Assembly: GCF_000682715.1 (NCBI RefSeq)
Contig: NZ_AWFH01000061.1
Location: forward strand, 1-64,000
DNA: 64,000 nt
Reading direction: 5' to 3'
Source of the DNA: Hyphomonas atlantica corrig.
GTDB taxonomy: Bacteria; Pseudomonadota; Alphaproteobacteria; Caulobacterales; Hyphomonadaceae
A model generated the notes under the pieces. That model saw only the letters and a list, made by a program, of their open reading frames with translations. It was not told where the DNA came from and searched no databases. Positions 43,715-51,735 of the stretch are shown here, in pieces. The first letter of the stretch is position 1; each line of letters opens with the position of its first letter. Made by a program: the position numbers and the translations under genes.

Positions 43715-46129
43715 CTATTCAAAGGGAGGATCTTGTATCTGCACACCGGGATGCTCAAAGCCGATTTTCCGCCGGCTCCAGACTGGAGCGAAAGCCTCCG
43801 TCTGTGAGCTGAGTTTGGCATAAACCGTAAAGGCGTCCAGGTCCGGAATGTTCAGCGGCGCGTTCAGCTCTACCCGGCCCAGAGGCGGGATGGTGACGGG
43901 AAGGAGATCTGAAGACGAGGCGTTCCCGGCAGCATCGGCGACGTATAGGCGGACATTTCCGGCGACCGCCTCATACTCATCATTGATGAGGATAAGCGGC
44001 ACGTCGACGTCTTGCCCGCGCGGATAGGCTTGGTCACGCCATTCCTTCAGATACACAAGCTGAGGCGCGAAAACATCTTTCGCATAGCGTTCCCAGCGTG
44101 GTTCGAGTTCAAGATTGGTGACGTCCAGGAAGCTGTCGCATGTCGCGCTGGTTGTGCGAACTTCCCACGTATCCGGCAGCAGGTCCTCATCATTGCATTT
44201 CGACAAATACACAAAATGCTGGACACCTGCATAGCCGCGCATGGCCCGCCAATAGGCCGTCAATTCAGAGGTGACGTAGGCGTAGGCTTCCCGGTACTCG
44301 TCCGGTGACAGATCCAGTCCGCCTGTCATCGTGTCGAATGCACTCTGTGCCAAGGGTGTCGGGCGACCGAGCTGCGTGATCCAGAGAAAAGCATACTCAT
44401 TATTGATGAAGGGGTGCTCTGGCGCGTCCGCATAAGTGGCGAACAGGCCCCAAACGGCCTGTGGCGGCTGGCCGTCCATTGTTGAAAAATCATCAAGTGT
44501 ATAGGCACGATCATTGAGGTTCAGCGCTCCGCCGGAATTCAGCTTGTACGGATGTTCTTCGATAGGGTCATTCGGGCCTTCGGGGCGCTGGTAGCCACCA
44601 TTCTCCCATTGCCGCGTCGGATCAATCGAGCGAACCCGCGCGATCACCTCGGTCGACATGGGATTATTATTTTCGTTGGCCGCATCCCACCAACCAATGG
44701 AAGGATGGTTCCAGCTTTCCCGCACCCAGCCCCGGAACTCTTTCTCAAGCTCGACAATCGACCAGTCCGCAGACTCCGTTCCGCGCGCGACAGACCAGAA
44801 GCTGTACTCATCGGCAATGATCAGGCCGACCTCATCAGCAATGTCGTACCAGAAGTTCGGTACCCGGCCATTGTGTGTTCGGATTGAGTTCCAGTGGAAG
44901 TCCTTGGGATGACCAGAGAGAAGTTCACGAACCCAGTCCTCATTCCACGGAAGGGTCTTACGTTCCGCATCGCCGAAGAAGCGGTGCAGCGCGACATTCG
45001 TCCCGCGCAAATAGTATTTTCGATTGTTCAGATAGAAGCCCTTATCGTCTCCGCTACGCCACTCGGATTTTCTCATCCCGAAACGTGTGGCGCGATCGTC
45101 GGTGGCGACCCATTCGCCATCAGCGTTTGCGGTTTCAACTCTGGTCGACACCAGGTACAGATGGGGCGTCTCCGGGCTCCAGAGCTTGGCGTCTTCTATC
45201 GTGAAGGTCTGGGTCAGGCTCGTATTGCTACCCGGTGCCAATGTAACCTCGTCAGATATTTGTGGCACGAATTCCTGCGAGACCGGCCAGGAAGCGGCGG
45301 ACTGGGACACGCGGGCGCCAAGGGCGGTATCGGACGAATTGTGAAGCTCCGTAATGACCGTCACCTGACCTGTGTCGACATCCGTTTCGACCTTCACATT
45401 TGCAATGGACGCATCCCCGGTCATGACGAGACTGACACTATCCCAAAGCCCCGGATACCACCGCGCGACCTCATCATCGTCGCCAGCGGGAACAAAGTCG
45501 GGCAACTGGCTTCGGTCTGCGCCGAGCCGGACGATGAGTTCATTTTCGCCGCCGTATTTGATGGCCGTGCTGGCGTCGTACTCTGACAGGGTAAACGGTC
45601 CGAAATGCTCGCCCAGCTCTTGACCGTTCAGCCAGACTTTGACGCCATAGGCCGCCTTGTGCAGGCAGATATGAGCTTGTGCAGACGGAGTGTTCGGCGC
45701 GCTGAATCGTGTGCGATACCAGAACGCGTCGCGTTGTTTGCTCTTTTTGCCCATCTCGCTGAATGAGGGCGTGGCCTTGGTGATCAATCCGGGGACGGGG
45801 GCGCGATGAGCAAAAGCTTCGGGCGCGGTGTCTGAAAGCGGGCCTTCCTCCACGTCCCAGACCCCATCTAGCGAGACCGTTCTGCGTACGGCTTCACCAA
45901 AGTCCACATGACTGTTCTGGCAGGCGGCCACCGGATAAGAGCCTTGCAGGCTGGCGGTGTAATTCTCGCCCGGTTCAAACGTTCCTGCCCATTCCACAAA
46001 GGCGTCATTCTTCATCAGCGCGACGAGAATGTGAACCCGATTGAAATAGGCGACAATGGCGAGAAGAACCACGAGGGCGATCAGGCCAGCCAATATTCTG
46101 AGGGGCCATTTCAATCTTTTGAGCAACAT
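43715..46129 (-). CDS. Membrane-anchored glycoside hydrolase family 2
   Basis: Glycosidase of 804 residues of the GH2 type (beta-galactosidase, beta-mannosidase, beta-glucuronidase). An N-terminal anchor or uncleaved signal (ILAGLIALVVLLAIVAYF, about residues 12-30) places the enzyme in the periplasm. The sugar-binding jelly-roll domain (AYGVKVWLNGQELGEHFGPF), an Ig-like domain, and the TIM barrel follow. The likely acid/base Glu is in WWDAANENNN and the nucleophile Glu in FINNEYAFLW. ATG 46129 is chosen; a TTG at 46183 lies inside a palindrome thought to be an operator. It is divergent from a TetR gene that probably controls it. The bond cleaved is not evident; the nearby rhamnose genes hint at a rhamnose-containing polysaccharide. 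Confidence 0.88.
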   Translation of the reverse strand: MLLKRLKWPLRILAGLIALVVLLAIVAYFNRVHILVALMKNDAFVEWAGTFEPGENYTASLQGSYPVAACQNSHVDFGEAVRRTVSLDGVWDVEEGPLSDTAPEAFAHRAPVPGLITKATPSFSEMGKKSKQRDAFWYRTRFSAPNTPSAQAHICLHKAAYGVKVWLNGQELGEHFGPFTLSEYDASTAIKYGGENELIVRLGADRSQLPDFVPAGDDDEVARWYPGLWDSVSLVMTGDASIANVKVETDVDTGQVTVITELHNSSDTALGARVSQSAASWPVSQEFVPQISDEVTLAPGSNTSLTQTFTIEDAKLWSPETPHLYLVSTRVETANADGEWVATDDRATRFGMRKSEWRSGDDKGFYLNNRKYYLRGTNVALHRFFGDAERKTLPWNEDWVRELLSGHPKDFHWNSIRTHNGRVPNFWYDIADEVGLIIADEYSFWSVARGTESADWSIVELEKEFRGWVRESWNHPSIGWWDAANENNNPMSTEVIARVRSIDPTRQWENGGYQRPEGPNDPIEEHPYKLNSGGALNLNDRAYTLDDFSTMDGQPPQAVWGLFATYADAPEHPFINNEYAFLWITQLGRPTPLAQSAFDTMTGGLDLSPDEYREAYAYVTSELTAYWRAMRGYAGVQHFVYLSKCNDEDLLPDTWEVRTTSATCDSFLDVTNLELEPRWERYAKDVFAPQLVYLKEWRDQAYPRGQDVDVPLILINDEYEAVAGNVRLYVADAAGNASSSDLLPVTIPPLGRVELNAPLNIPDLDAFTVYAKLSSQTEAFAPVWSRRKIGFEHPGVQIQDPPFE

Positions 46130-46177
46130 GCAGACCTGCCGGATTCTTTGATGAAGAGCGATGGTGCGCCAAAAGTC

Positions 46178-46221
46178 GTCCAATTGGACTATTTGTCAAT
46201 TGAAAATTAGTCCGTTTGGAC
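46178..46221. promoter_or_regulatory. Paired operator palindromes between GH2 and TetR genes
   Basis: GTCCAATTGGAC (46178-46189) is a perfect 12-base palindrome; GTCCGTTTGGAC (46210-46221) repeats its arms. Their centres are 32 bases apart, about three helical turns. Both lie in the divergent gap and have the GTCC-N4-GGAC form expected of a TetR-type dimer site. Confidence 0.6.
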
Positions 46222-46326
46222 GTATTTTGTGTTCAATCGCCATCGGCCCGCTGCCTGCTCGCGGTGGGCGTGTGCGTTGACCCCGTGCGGCGATCTTCTA
46301 GGGTCGGCGCGGTAGCAATAACCTTT

Positions 46327-47007
46327 TTGAAGAAGACCAAGTTGAGCCAGACCGCCGAGACCCGAAAGCACCGCACTCCGGCTCAGGACCGGTCCGAAAA
46401 GAAGCGGGCCCGTATCCTTCATGAGGCGCGTATCGCCTTCGCGCAGGAAGGGTTCGAGGCGGCGAATGTCCGCGACATAGCAGCGGCCGCTGGCACTCGG
46501 CATTCAATGATCCGATACCATTTCGGCACGAAAGAACAGCTCTGGCGAGAGGCGGTTCGGGACATGTTCCAGATGCTCGATCAGGCGCTGGCGCTTGACG
46601 ACTCTGATGGCGAGCCATCTGGCGGTGTCGAGGGGTACAAGGATTTTCTGCGGCGCTATATTCGCCACTGCGCTGCCCATCCGGAGCATGCCCGGATCAT
46701 GATCTCCGAAGCCATGCGCGGCGGGGAACGACTCAACTGGATTGTCGAGAACTTCCTCGCCCCGCGGCGCGACCTCGTGGAGCGACAGATGGCGACAGCG
46801 GGCAACATTCAGCAAATGCCAAAGATGCACCCGCTGTCATTGGTCTACATCGTCTCGTCGATCTGCCAGATGCCCTATGTCCTGGCCAAGGAGTCGGAGG
46901 CATTGTTCGATGTGGACGTGCAGGCACCTGAACTGGTCGACGCTCACATAGAGTCTGTGATCAATCTCTTCTTCCAGTATCGAGAGTCGGACGCATCGGG
47001 CCAGTGA
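46327..47007 (+). CDS. TetR-family transcriptional regulator
   Basis: DNA-binding repressor, about 226 residues from this TTG start. The helix-turn-helix is ARILHEARIAFAQEGFEAAN followed by VRDIAAAAGTRHSMIRYHFG and KEQLWREAV, the standard TetR_N pattern near residues 25-75. The C-terminal domain has no recognised ligand motif. The start is not clear: a frame is open back to a TTG at 46216, but that codon lies inside the second operator palindrome, and GTG codons near 46261-46276 are also possible. It is divergent from the GH2 gene and overlaps the following MFS remnant by four bases. Confidence 0.82.
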   Translation: MKKTKLSQTAETRKHRTPAQDRSEKKRARILHEARIAFAQEGFEAANVRDIAAAAGTRHSMIRYHFGTKEQLWREAVRDMFQMLDQALALDDSDGEPSGGVEGYKDFLRRYIRHCAAHPEHARIMISEAMRGGERLNWIVENFLAPRRDLVERQMATAGNIQQMPKMHPLSLVYIVSSICQMPYVLAKESEALFDVDVQAPELVDAHIESVINLFFQYRESDASGQ

Positions 47008-47393
47008 CGGCCGTGTGTGTTTTGATGTTCGTCAGCGTTGCGCTGTTTTCGCAAGATATGAGCCTCGGCATTTTCTACGTGGCCAGCTGCCTGTTTCTCT
47101 TCGCTTGGGGTGGTGGTTTGCCCCTGATGATGGGCGCCGTGGCGGAAGTGGATATCACTGACCGGGTGACATCATTACGACCGGTTCTGGCGTTCGCCGG
47201 AATGGGGATCGGCCCTGCGCTTGTCGGCTTCAGCCCGGGTGGGCAAGACTTGTTTCAAAGGGTTTTGCTGACGACCAGTTTCCTGGTTGCTATCGCGCTC
47301 GCACTGTTCTGCCTGGCACAGGTGGGGCGGCGCTTCATGCTTCGGCACCAGGGTCCGGATTCCGAATTTGTCTTGGTCAGGCGTCGGCGATGA
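47004..47393 (+). pseudogene. C-terminal remnant of an MFS transporter
   Basis: A 129-residue frame with three or four hydrophobic helices that reads like the last third of an MFS carrier: FYVASCLFLFAWGGGLPLMM, ITDRVTSLRPVLAFAGMGIGP and a C-terminal helix ending LAQVGRRFM. The first two-thirds of such a carrier are missing; the GTG start overlaps the TetR stop by four bases. Its 3' end overlaps the DeoR gene by 17 bases on the opposite strand. It is most simply a truncated gene left by a deletion, though the overlap might still allow translation. Confidence 0.6.
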
Positions 47394-48165
47394 TCAGCCG
47401 GATGCCAGCTGCTTCGATGGTGCTGGCGTCCTTGTCGCCAAGTCGCGCGTCTGTGACGAGCACATCGATTTCATTCAGTGGGCATACGACATTGCCTGAC
47501 GAGCTTTCGAATTTGGACGCATCGGCGAGCACGATCACCTCTTCTGCTCGCTCCATGAAGCGGCGCTCGCTGGCGACCAGAACCACATCATCCTGCATCA
47601 GGCCTCGCGCGCTGAGAGCGGCGGCGCCCATGAACAATTTGGGAGCGTGGAAGGCGGGAGTGAGGTCTTCACCGAACAGGGGTAGCACTATGTTCTGTTC
47701 TGGAAACACCGCCCCGCCCGGTATCAGCACGCGTGTGCCGGGCTGGCCGCCCAGAGCCTGGACGATGTGTAGAGAATTGGTCAGCACCTGCAGATTGAGC
47801 CCCTCAAGGAATGGACACATCTGTAATGTGGTTGACCCGCCATCGATCATGATGCCTTCGCCCGCATTGCATAATTGCGCTGCGGCCTGGCCAATGGCTT
47901 TTTTCTGCTGGGTGTTCAGAACGACATTCTCATGAAATGGCGTGCCGAACAGTTTCAGATCCGCTTTCGCCTGACCGTCGCTGGACGAAACAGATTTTGC
48001 CCCGCCGCGAACGCGGATGATCTTGCCTTCCTCGTCCAGTCGCTCAAGGTCGCGCCGGATCGTGGCCGGTGATCCGTCCAGCTTTGCTTCTATGTCCCGA
48101 AAGCTGACAAAGCCGTGCTCTGCCAGCAGGTCCAGAATGATCGATTCACGTTGTGTCGCATGCAT
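47377..48165 (-). CDS. DeoR-family transcriptional regulator of the rhamnose cluster
   Basis: Cytoplasmic repressor of 262 residues. The N-terminal DeoR helix-turn-helix spans about residues 6-60 (ILDLLAEHGFVSFRDIEAKL, SPATIRRDLERLDEEGKI, RVRGGA). The C-terminal sugar-phosphate sensor domain contains IMIDGGSTTLQM, VLTNSLHIVQAL, LIPGGAVFPEQN and LADASKFESS. It is the last gene of the minus-strand run rhaD-rhaI-deoR and most likely responds to a rhamnose pathway phosphate such as rhamnulose-1-phosphate. A CAATCA-TTTCG word 33 bases upstream recurs before rhaK and may be its operator. Confidence 0.88.
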   Translation of the reverse strand: MHATQRESIILDLLAEHGFVSFRDIEAKLDGSPATIRRDLERLDEEGKIIRVRGGAKSVSSSDGQAKADLKLFGTPFHENVVLNTQQKKAIGQAAAQLCNAGEGIMIDGGSTTLQMCPFLEGLNLQVLTNSLHIVQALGGQPGTRVLIPGGAVFPEQNIVLPLFGEDLTPAFHAPKLFMGAAALSARGLMQDDVVLVASERRFMERAEEVIVLADASKFESSSGNVVCPLNEIDVLVTDARLGDKDASTIEAAGIRLIIADA

Positions 48166-48197
48166 GAGCGGTATTTTGAACGACGAACGCTAAGAAT

Positions 48198-48209
48198 CAA
48201 TCAATTTCG
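48198..48209. promoter_or_regulatory. CAATCA-TTTCG motif upstream of the DeoR gene
   Basis: CAATCAATTTCG lies between the deoR start and the rhaI stop. It matches CAATCATTTTCG at 51679-51690 in 11 of 12 positions. A regulator site for the DeoR protein is inferred from recurrence in the same cluster. Confidence 0.3.
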
Positions 48210-48210
48210 A

Positions 48211-49503
48211 TCAGACAATTCCAGCGCCAAGCCCGACCGCGGCACGTTCCTGGCTCTTTCGTTCACGGTATTGGCTTGCGCGATAGGTGGCGATCATGTC
48301 GATTGCGCCGCCCTTGTCTGCTCGCACGGCCGCGAGAAGCGGGGACACGTCCGTCTTGTAGGCGTCCCTTAGCGTCTGGAAGGCAAGCATGACATCATTC
48401 GTTTCCTGCGCTGCATGCAATGCGTCTCGGTCTACAAGCAGGGCTTTCGAATACGCCGTCACAATGGCGTCAGCCGAGGACATCATGGACTCGATCGGGT
48501 CAGTCACATTGTGCGACTGGTCGATCATGTAGGACGGGCTGAAACCGCCGCGTGGATTGCGTTCGGCTTCGACGAGTTCGTTGAACACAAGGAACAATTG
48601 GTGCGGATTGATTGATCCGGAATCAAGATCATCATCGCCATACTTGCTGTCATTGAAGTGAAATCCGCCGAGCTTGTCGAAGCGGTGGAGGCGGGCAACG
48701 ATTTGTTCAATGTTCACGTTCGGCGCATGGTGACCAAGATCGATAAGGCATTTGCATTTCTCGCCAAGCGTCTGGGCGGCCAGGATGGATGAGCCCCAGT
48801 CAGAGATGACGGAAGAATAGAAAGCCGGTTCGAACATCTTGTGTTCAAGCAGCATGCGCCAATCATCCGGCAGGGCAGCGTAGATCTCTGCCGCCGCGTC
48901 CAGATACCGGTCAAGCGACCGTCCCAGATCCTGCTGGCCTGGAAAGTTGGTTCCGTCGCCAACCCAGACGGTCAGGTCTGTCGCGCCAAGTTTCTTTCCG
49001 ATTTCGATACACTCGATGTTGTGGGCAACGGCTTGTGCGCGGGTGGCCGCGTCCGTCGATGCAAGTGATCCGTTGGCGTATGAATGTGACTGGCCCGGCT
49101 GATCCTGAAATGTGTTGGAGTTGATCGCATCGAAGCCCAACCCGAGGGCTTCGGCGTCGCGGCGCAGGGCGGAATAGTCTTGGACCTTGTCCCACGGGAA
49201 ATGAGGACTGACGCGCGGAGTCGCCTGCGACAGCTGGTTGATCACCGCGCAGTCTTCCAGTTTCTCGTGAATATTGGTCGGCTCTCCGGGGATCGGAAAT
49301 TTCGCGAACCGGGTGCCGCCGCGGCCGGTGCCCCAGCTTGGAACCGCGACGCTGAAATCAGACACTTTCTGGCGTACGTCGCTGATGTTGATGCCGTTGC
49401 GCGTCAGTTTTCGTGACAAGGCGGCGTAGTCTTCCTCGACAGCTTCGAGGCGTTTGTCATTCTGTTCGGCGATCAGGTCCGCGGAAATGGGAAGATGTGT
49501 CAT
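48211..49503 (-). CDS. rhaI: L-rhamnose isomerase (RhaI type)
   Basis: Cytoplasmic metal-dependent aldose-ketose isomerase of 430 residues that converts L-rhamnose to L-rhamnulose. It is the RhaI type of rhizobia and Pseudomonas stutzeri rather than E. coli RhaA. TIM-barrel signatures include NTFQDQPGQSHSYANGSL, DLTVWVGDGTNFPGQQD, LLEHKMFEPAFYSS, CLIDLGHHAPNVNIEQI and GGFHFNDSKYGDDDLDSG, which carry the metal-binding Glu, Asp and His residues. GGGAGC precedes the ATG. It follows rhaD after 15 bases and precedes the DeoR gene, giving a compact operon for rhamnose use. Confidence 0.93.
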   Translation of the reverse strand: MTHLPISADLIAEQNDKRLEAVEEDYAALSRKLTRNGINISDVRQKVSDFSVAVPSWGTGRGGTRFAKFPIPGEPTNIHEKLEDCAVINQLSQATPRVSPHFPWDKVQDYSALRRDAEALGLGFDAINSNTFQDQPGQSHSYANGSLASTDAATRAQAVAHNIECIEIGKKLGATDLTVWVGDGTNFPGQQDLGRSLDRYLDAAAEIYAALPDDWRMLLEHKMFEPAFYSSVISDWGSSILAAQTLGEKCKCLIDLGHHAPNVNIEQIVARLHRFDKLGGFHFNDSKYGDDDLDSGSINPHQLFLVFNELVEAERNPRGGFSPSYMIDQSHNVTDPIESMMSSADAIVTAYSKALLVDRDALHAAQETNDVMLAFQTLRDAYKTDVSPLLAAVRADKGGAIDMIATYRASQYRERKSQERAAVGLGAGIV

Positions 49504-49518
49504 CGAGGCTGCTCCCGT

Positions 49519-51624
49519 TTAGCGCGTGAAGGCTTGTGCGTTGCCAGCATCTACATTGAGCATGTTTCCAGTCGATTTGGCAGACATGTCGCTGGCGAAA
49601 AAGTACACAGCCTCGGCAACGTCAGCCGGCAACACGTCCCGCTTCAGCATTGAGCGTAGCCTGTAGTGCTCTTCCAGTTCCTTGCCCGTATCAATGCCAT
49701 GTGCGCTGGCGCGTTCCTTGCGCCAGTCGCCATCCCAGATACGAGACCCCTTGATTACAGCGTCCGGGTTCACTGTGTTCACGCGGATGCCGTGCGCGGC
49801 GCCTTCCAGGGCGAGGCAGCGGGCGAGGTGGTTCGCTGCAGCCTTGGCAGAGGCATAGGCGGCGGCGCCATTTGCGGCGGCCACGCCATTCTTCGAACCA
49901 ATAAAGACCATTGAGCCTTCGCCCTGTTGCTTCATCAGCGTGAAGGCGGAGCGCGCCGTCAGGAAATAGCCTTCAGCCAGTACGTCAAAGTTCTTTTTCC
50001 ACATTGCGGACGTGGTCTCCTCGAATGGCGCAGACGAGGCAATTCCAGCGTTCGCGACGAAGATATCGCAGCCCCCGAACTCGACCGCGCACGACTTGAA
50101 TGCCGCAGCAACGGCGGCTTCGTCGGTCACGTCGCAGATTGCGGTTCTGATGACATCCTTGCCGAATTCGCTCTGAAATCCAGCCGCCGCTGCGTCCAGC
50201 GCAGCTTCATCGCGATCAAGCAACATCACGCAAGCGCCTTCGCGCATCAGGCGCGCGGCGGTCGCGGCGCCAATTCCGCCAGCGCCTCCGGTGACGACTG
50301 CAATCTTGCCGACCAATGGTTTTGGCTTTGGCATGCGCTGCAGTTTTGCTTCCTCCAGCGCCCAATATTCGATGTTGAATGCCTCTTGTTCATCCAGCGC
50401 GACATATGCGCCGATGGCTTCAGCGCCGCGCATGACATTGATAGCGTTTCCGTAGAACTCGCCCGCGATCCTGGCGGTGGCCTTGTTTGCGGCAAAGGTG
50501 ATCCGACCAACGCCCGGAACAAGGACCACGACAGGGTTGGCATCGCGCATGGCCGGGTCATTCGGGCCCGCGCAGCGTTGGTAATATCCGGCATATCCTG
50601 CGCGGTAGTCTTCCAGGGAGGATTGCAGGTAGGCCTGATCGTTCAAACGTTCGGGATCGAGCGTGAGTGGTGCGATCTTGGTACGCAGGAAATGATCCGG
50701 ACACGATGTACCAAGGCGGGCAAGTCGTTCGAAATCGGCTGACCCAACAAATTCCAGTGTTTCTGCATCGTCGGAATAATGGGCAAGTTTCGGCCGGTCC
50801 CCGGTCATCAGCGCGCGCAGTTTCGGCATCAGGGCGGCGGCTATGGCGCGCCGCTCCGGATTTGGTGCCACGATCTCGCCACCGAATGCGGGCGCATCTC
50901 CGAGTTTCTCATTCAGGTAACTCGCCGCGTCTGCAATCAGCTGGATTGTGTGCTCATAGCAATCCTTGGCGGTATCCGCCCAGCAGATGATGCCGTGACC
51001 GGCCAGCATCACGCCCTGAACGTCAGGGTTCTGTTTTACATAGTCCCGGATCATGACGCCCAGCGTGAAGCCTGGCCGTTTCCACGGAAGCCAGCCGATC
51101 TTGCCATTCCATATTTCCTGCGTGGCGGCTTCGCCTTCGGACGATGCCGCCAGTGCGATGATGGCGTCCGGGTGGACGTGATCAATATGCGCAAAGGGCA
51201 AAAGCGAATGGAGCGGTGTGTCGATGGAGGCCGCGCGGGTGTTCAGATTGTAGGTGCAATGCGGAAGGTAGCCGACCATCTTGTCGTCATCGTCGGGGCC
51301 GGAATAATGCTTTTCCAGTTCAAGCAGTCTGGATTGGTAGAGCGTAGCGAACCCCTCGATCTTCATGGAGCCGATGTCGCCACCGGATCCTTTTACCCAC
51401 AAGACGTCAACAGTCTCACCCGTTAGCGGATCAACACCTTCAAGTTTCGCCGATGTGTTGCCACCGCCAAAGTTCGTTACGGTGAGATCCGATCCCAGCA
51501 GGTTGGATCGATACAAGAGCAGCTCAGGAGGGGACAAATCAGCGGCCACATCGTCGTTCCACAGGCTTTCGGGAACGGCGAACTTTGTGGCGGAGCGGGC
51601 GAGAGCTTCGGTATCAGTGGACAT
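49519..51624 (-). CDS. rhaD: Bifunctional rhamnulose-1-phosphate aldolase / lactaldehyde dehydrogenase
   Basis: A 701-residue fusion enzyme. The N-terminal part (about 1-420) is a class II aldolase with zinc histidines in FAHIDHVHPDAI and MLAGHGIICW; it splits rhamnulose-1-phosphate into DHAP and L-lactaldehyde. The C-terminal part (about 430-701) is a short-chain dehydrogenase with the cofactor motif TGGAGGIGAATA, NAGIASSAP, and Tyr-x-x-x-Lys in YASAKAAANH; it oxidises lactaldehyde to L-lactate. This arrangement is the normal RhaD of alphaproteobacteria. GGAGG precedes the ATG. It is the first gene of the minus-strand operon and is divergent from rhaK. Confidence 0.95.
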   Translation of the reverse strand: MSTDTEALARSATKFAVPESLWNDDVAADLSPPELLLYRSNLLGSDLTVTNFGGGNTSAKLEGVDPLTGETVDVLWVKGSGGDIGSMKIEGFATLYQSRLLELEKHYSGPDDDDKMVGYLPHCTYNLNTRAASIDTPLHSLLPFAHIDHVHPDAIIALAASSEGEAATQEIWNGKIGWLPWKRPGFTLGVMIRDYVKQNPDVQGVMLAGHGIICWADTAKDCYEHTIQLIADAASYLNEKLGDAPAFGGEIVAPNPERRAIAAALMPKLRALMTGDRPKLAHYSDDAETLEFVGSADFERLARLGTSCPDHFLRTKIAPLTLDPERLNDQAYLQSSLEDYRAGYAGYYQRCAGPNDPAMRDANPVVVLVPGVGRITFAANKATARIAGEFYGNAINVMRGAEAIGAYVALDEQEAFNIEYWALEEAKLQRMPKPKPLVGKIAVVTGGAGGIGAATAARLMREGACVMLLDRDEAALDAAAAGFQSEFGKDVIRTAICDVTDEAAVAAAFKSCAVEFGGCDIFVANAGIASSAPFEETTSAMWKKNFDVLAEGYFLTARSAFTLMKQQGEGSMVFIGSKNGVAAANGAAAYASAKAAANHLARCLALEGAAHGIRVNTVNPDAVIKGSRIWDGDWRKERASAHGIDTGKELEEHYRLRSMLKRDVLPADVAEAVYFFASDMSAKSTGNMLNVDAGNAQAFTR

Positions 51625-51678
51625 GTGGGGCCTCCAAACGACATCTTTCGGCTCGCTAGCATTTCAAATTGCCAAATT

Positions 51679-51706
51679 CAATCATTTTCGCTTAATAATG
51701 ATCATT
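51679..51706. promoter_or_regulatory. Candidate DeoR sites between rhaD and rhaK
   Basis: CAATCATTTTCG (51679-51690) repeats the word upstream of deoR. Seven bases on, AATGATCATT (51697-51706) is a perfect 10-base palindrome. Both lie in the 111-base divergent gap between rhaD and rhaK, where the regulator of the cluster should bind. Confidence 0.35.
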
Positions 51707-51735
51707 GTTGTGGAATCAATTGTTGGAGTATCCGA

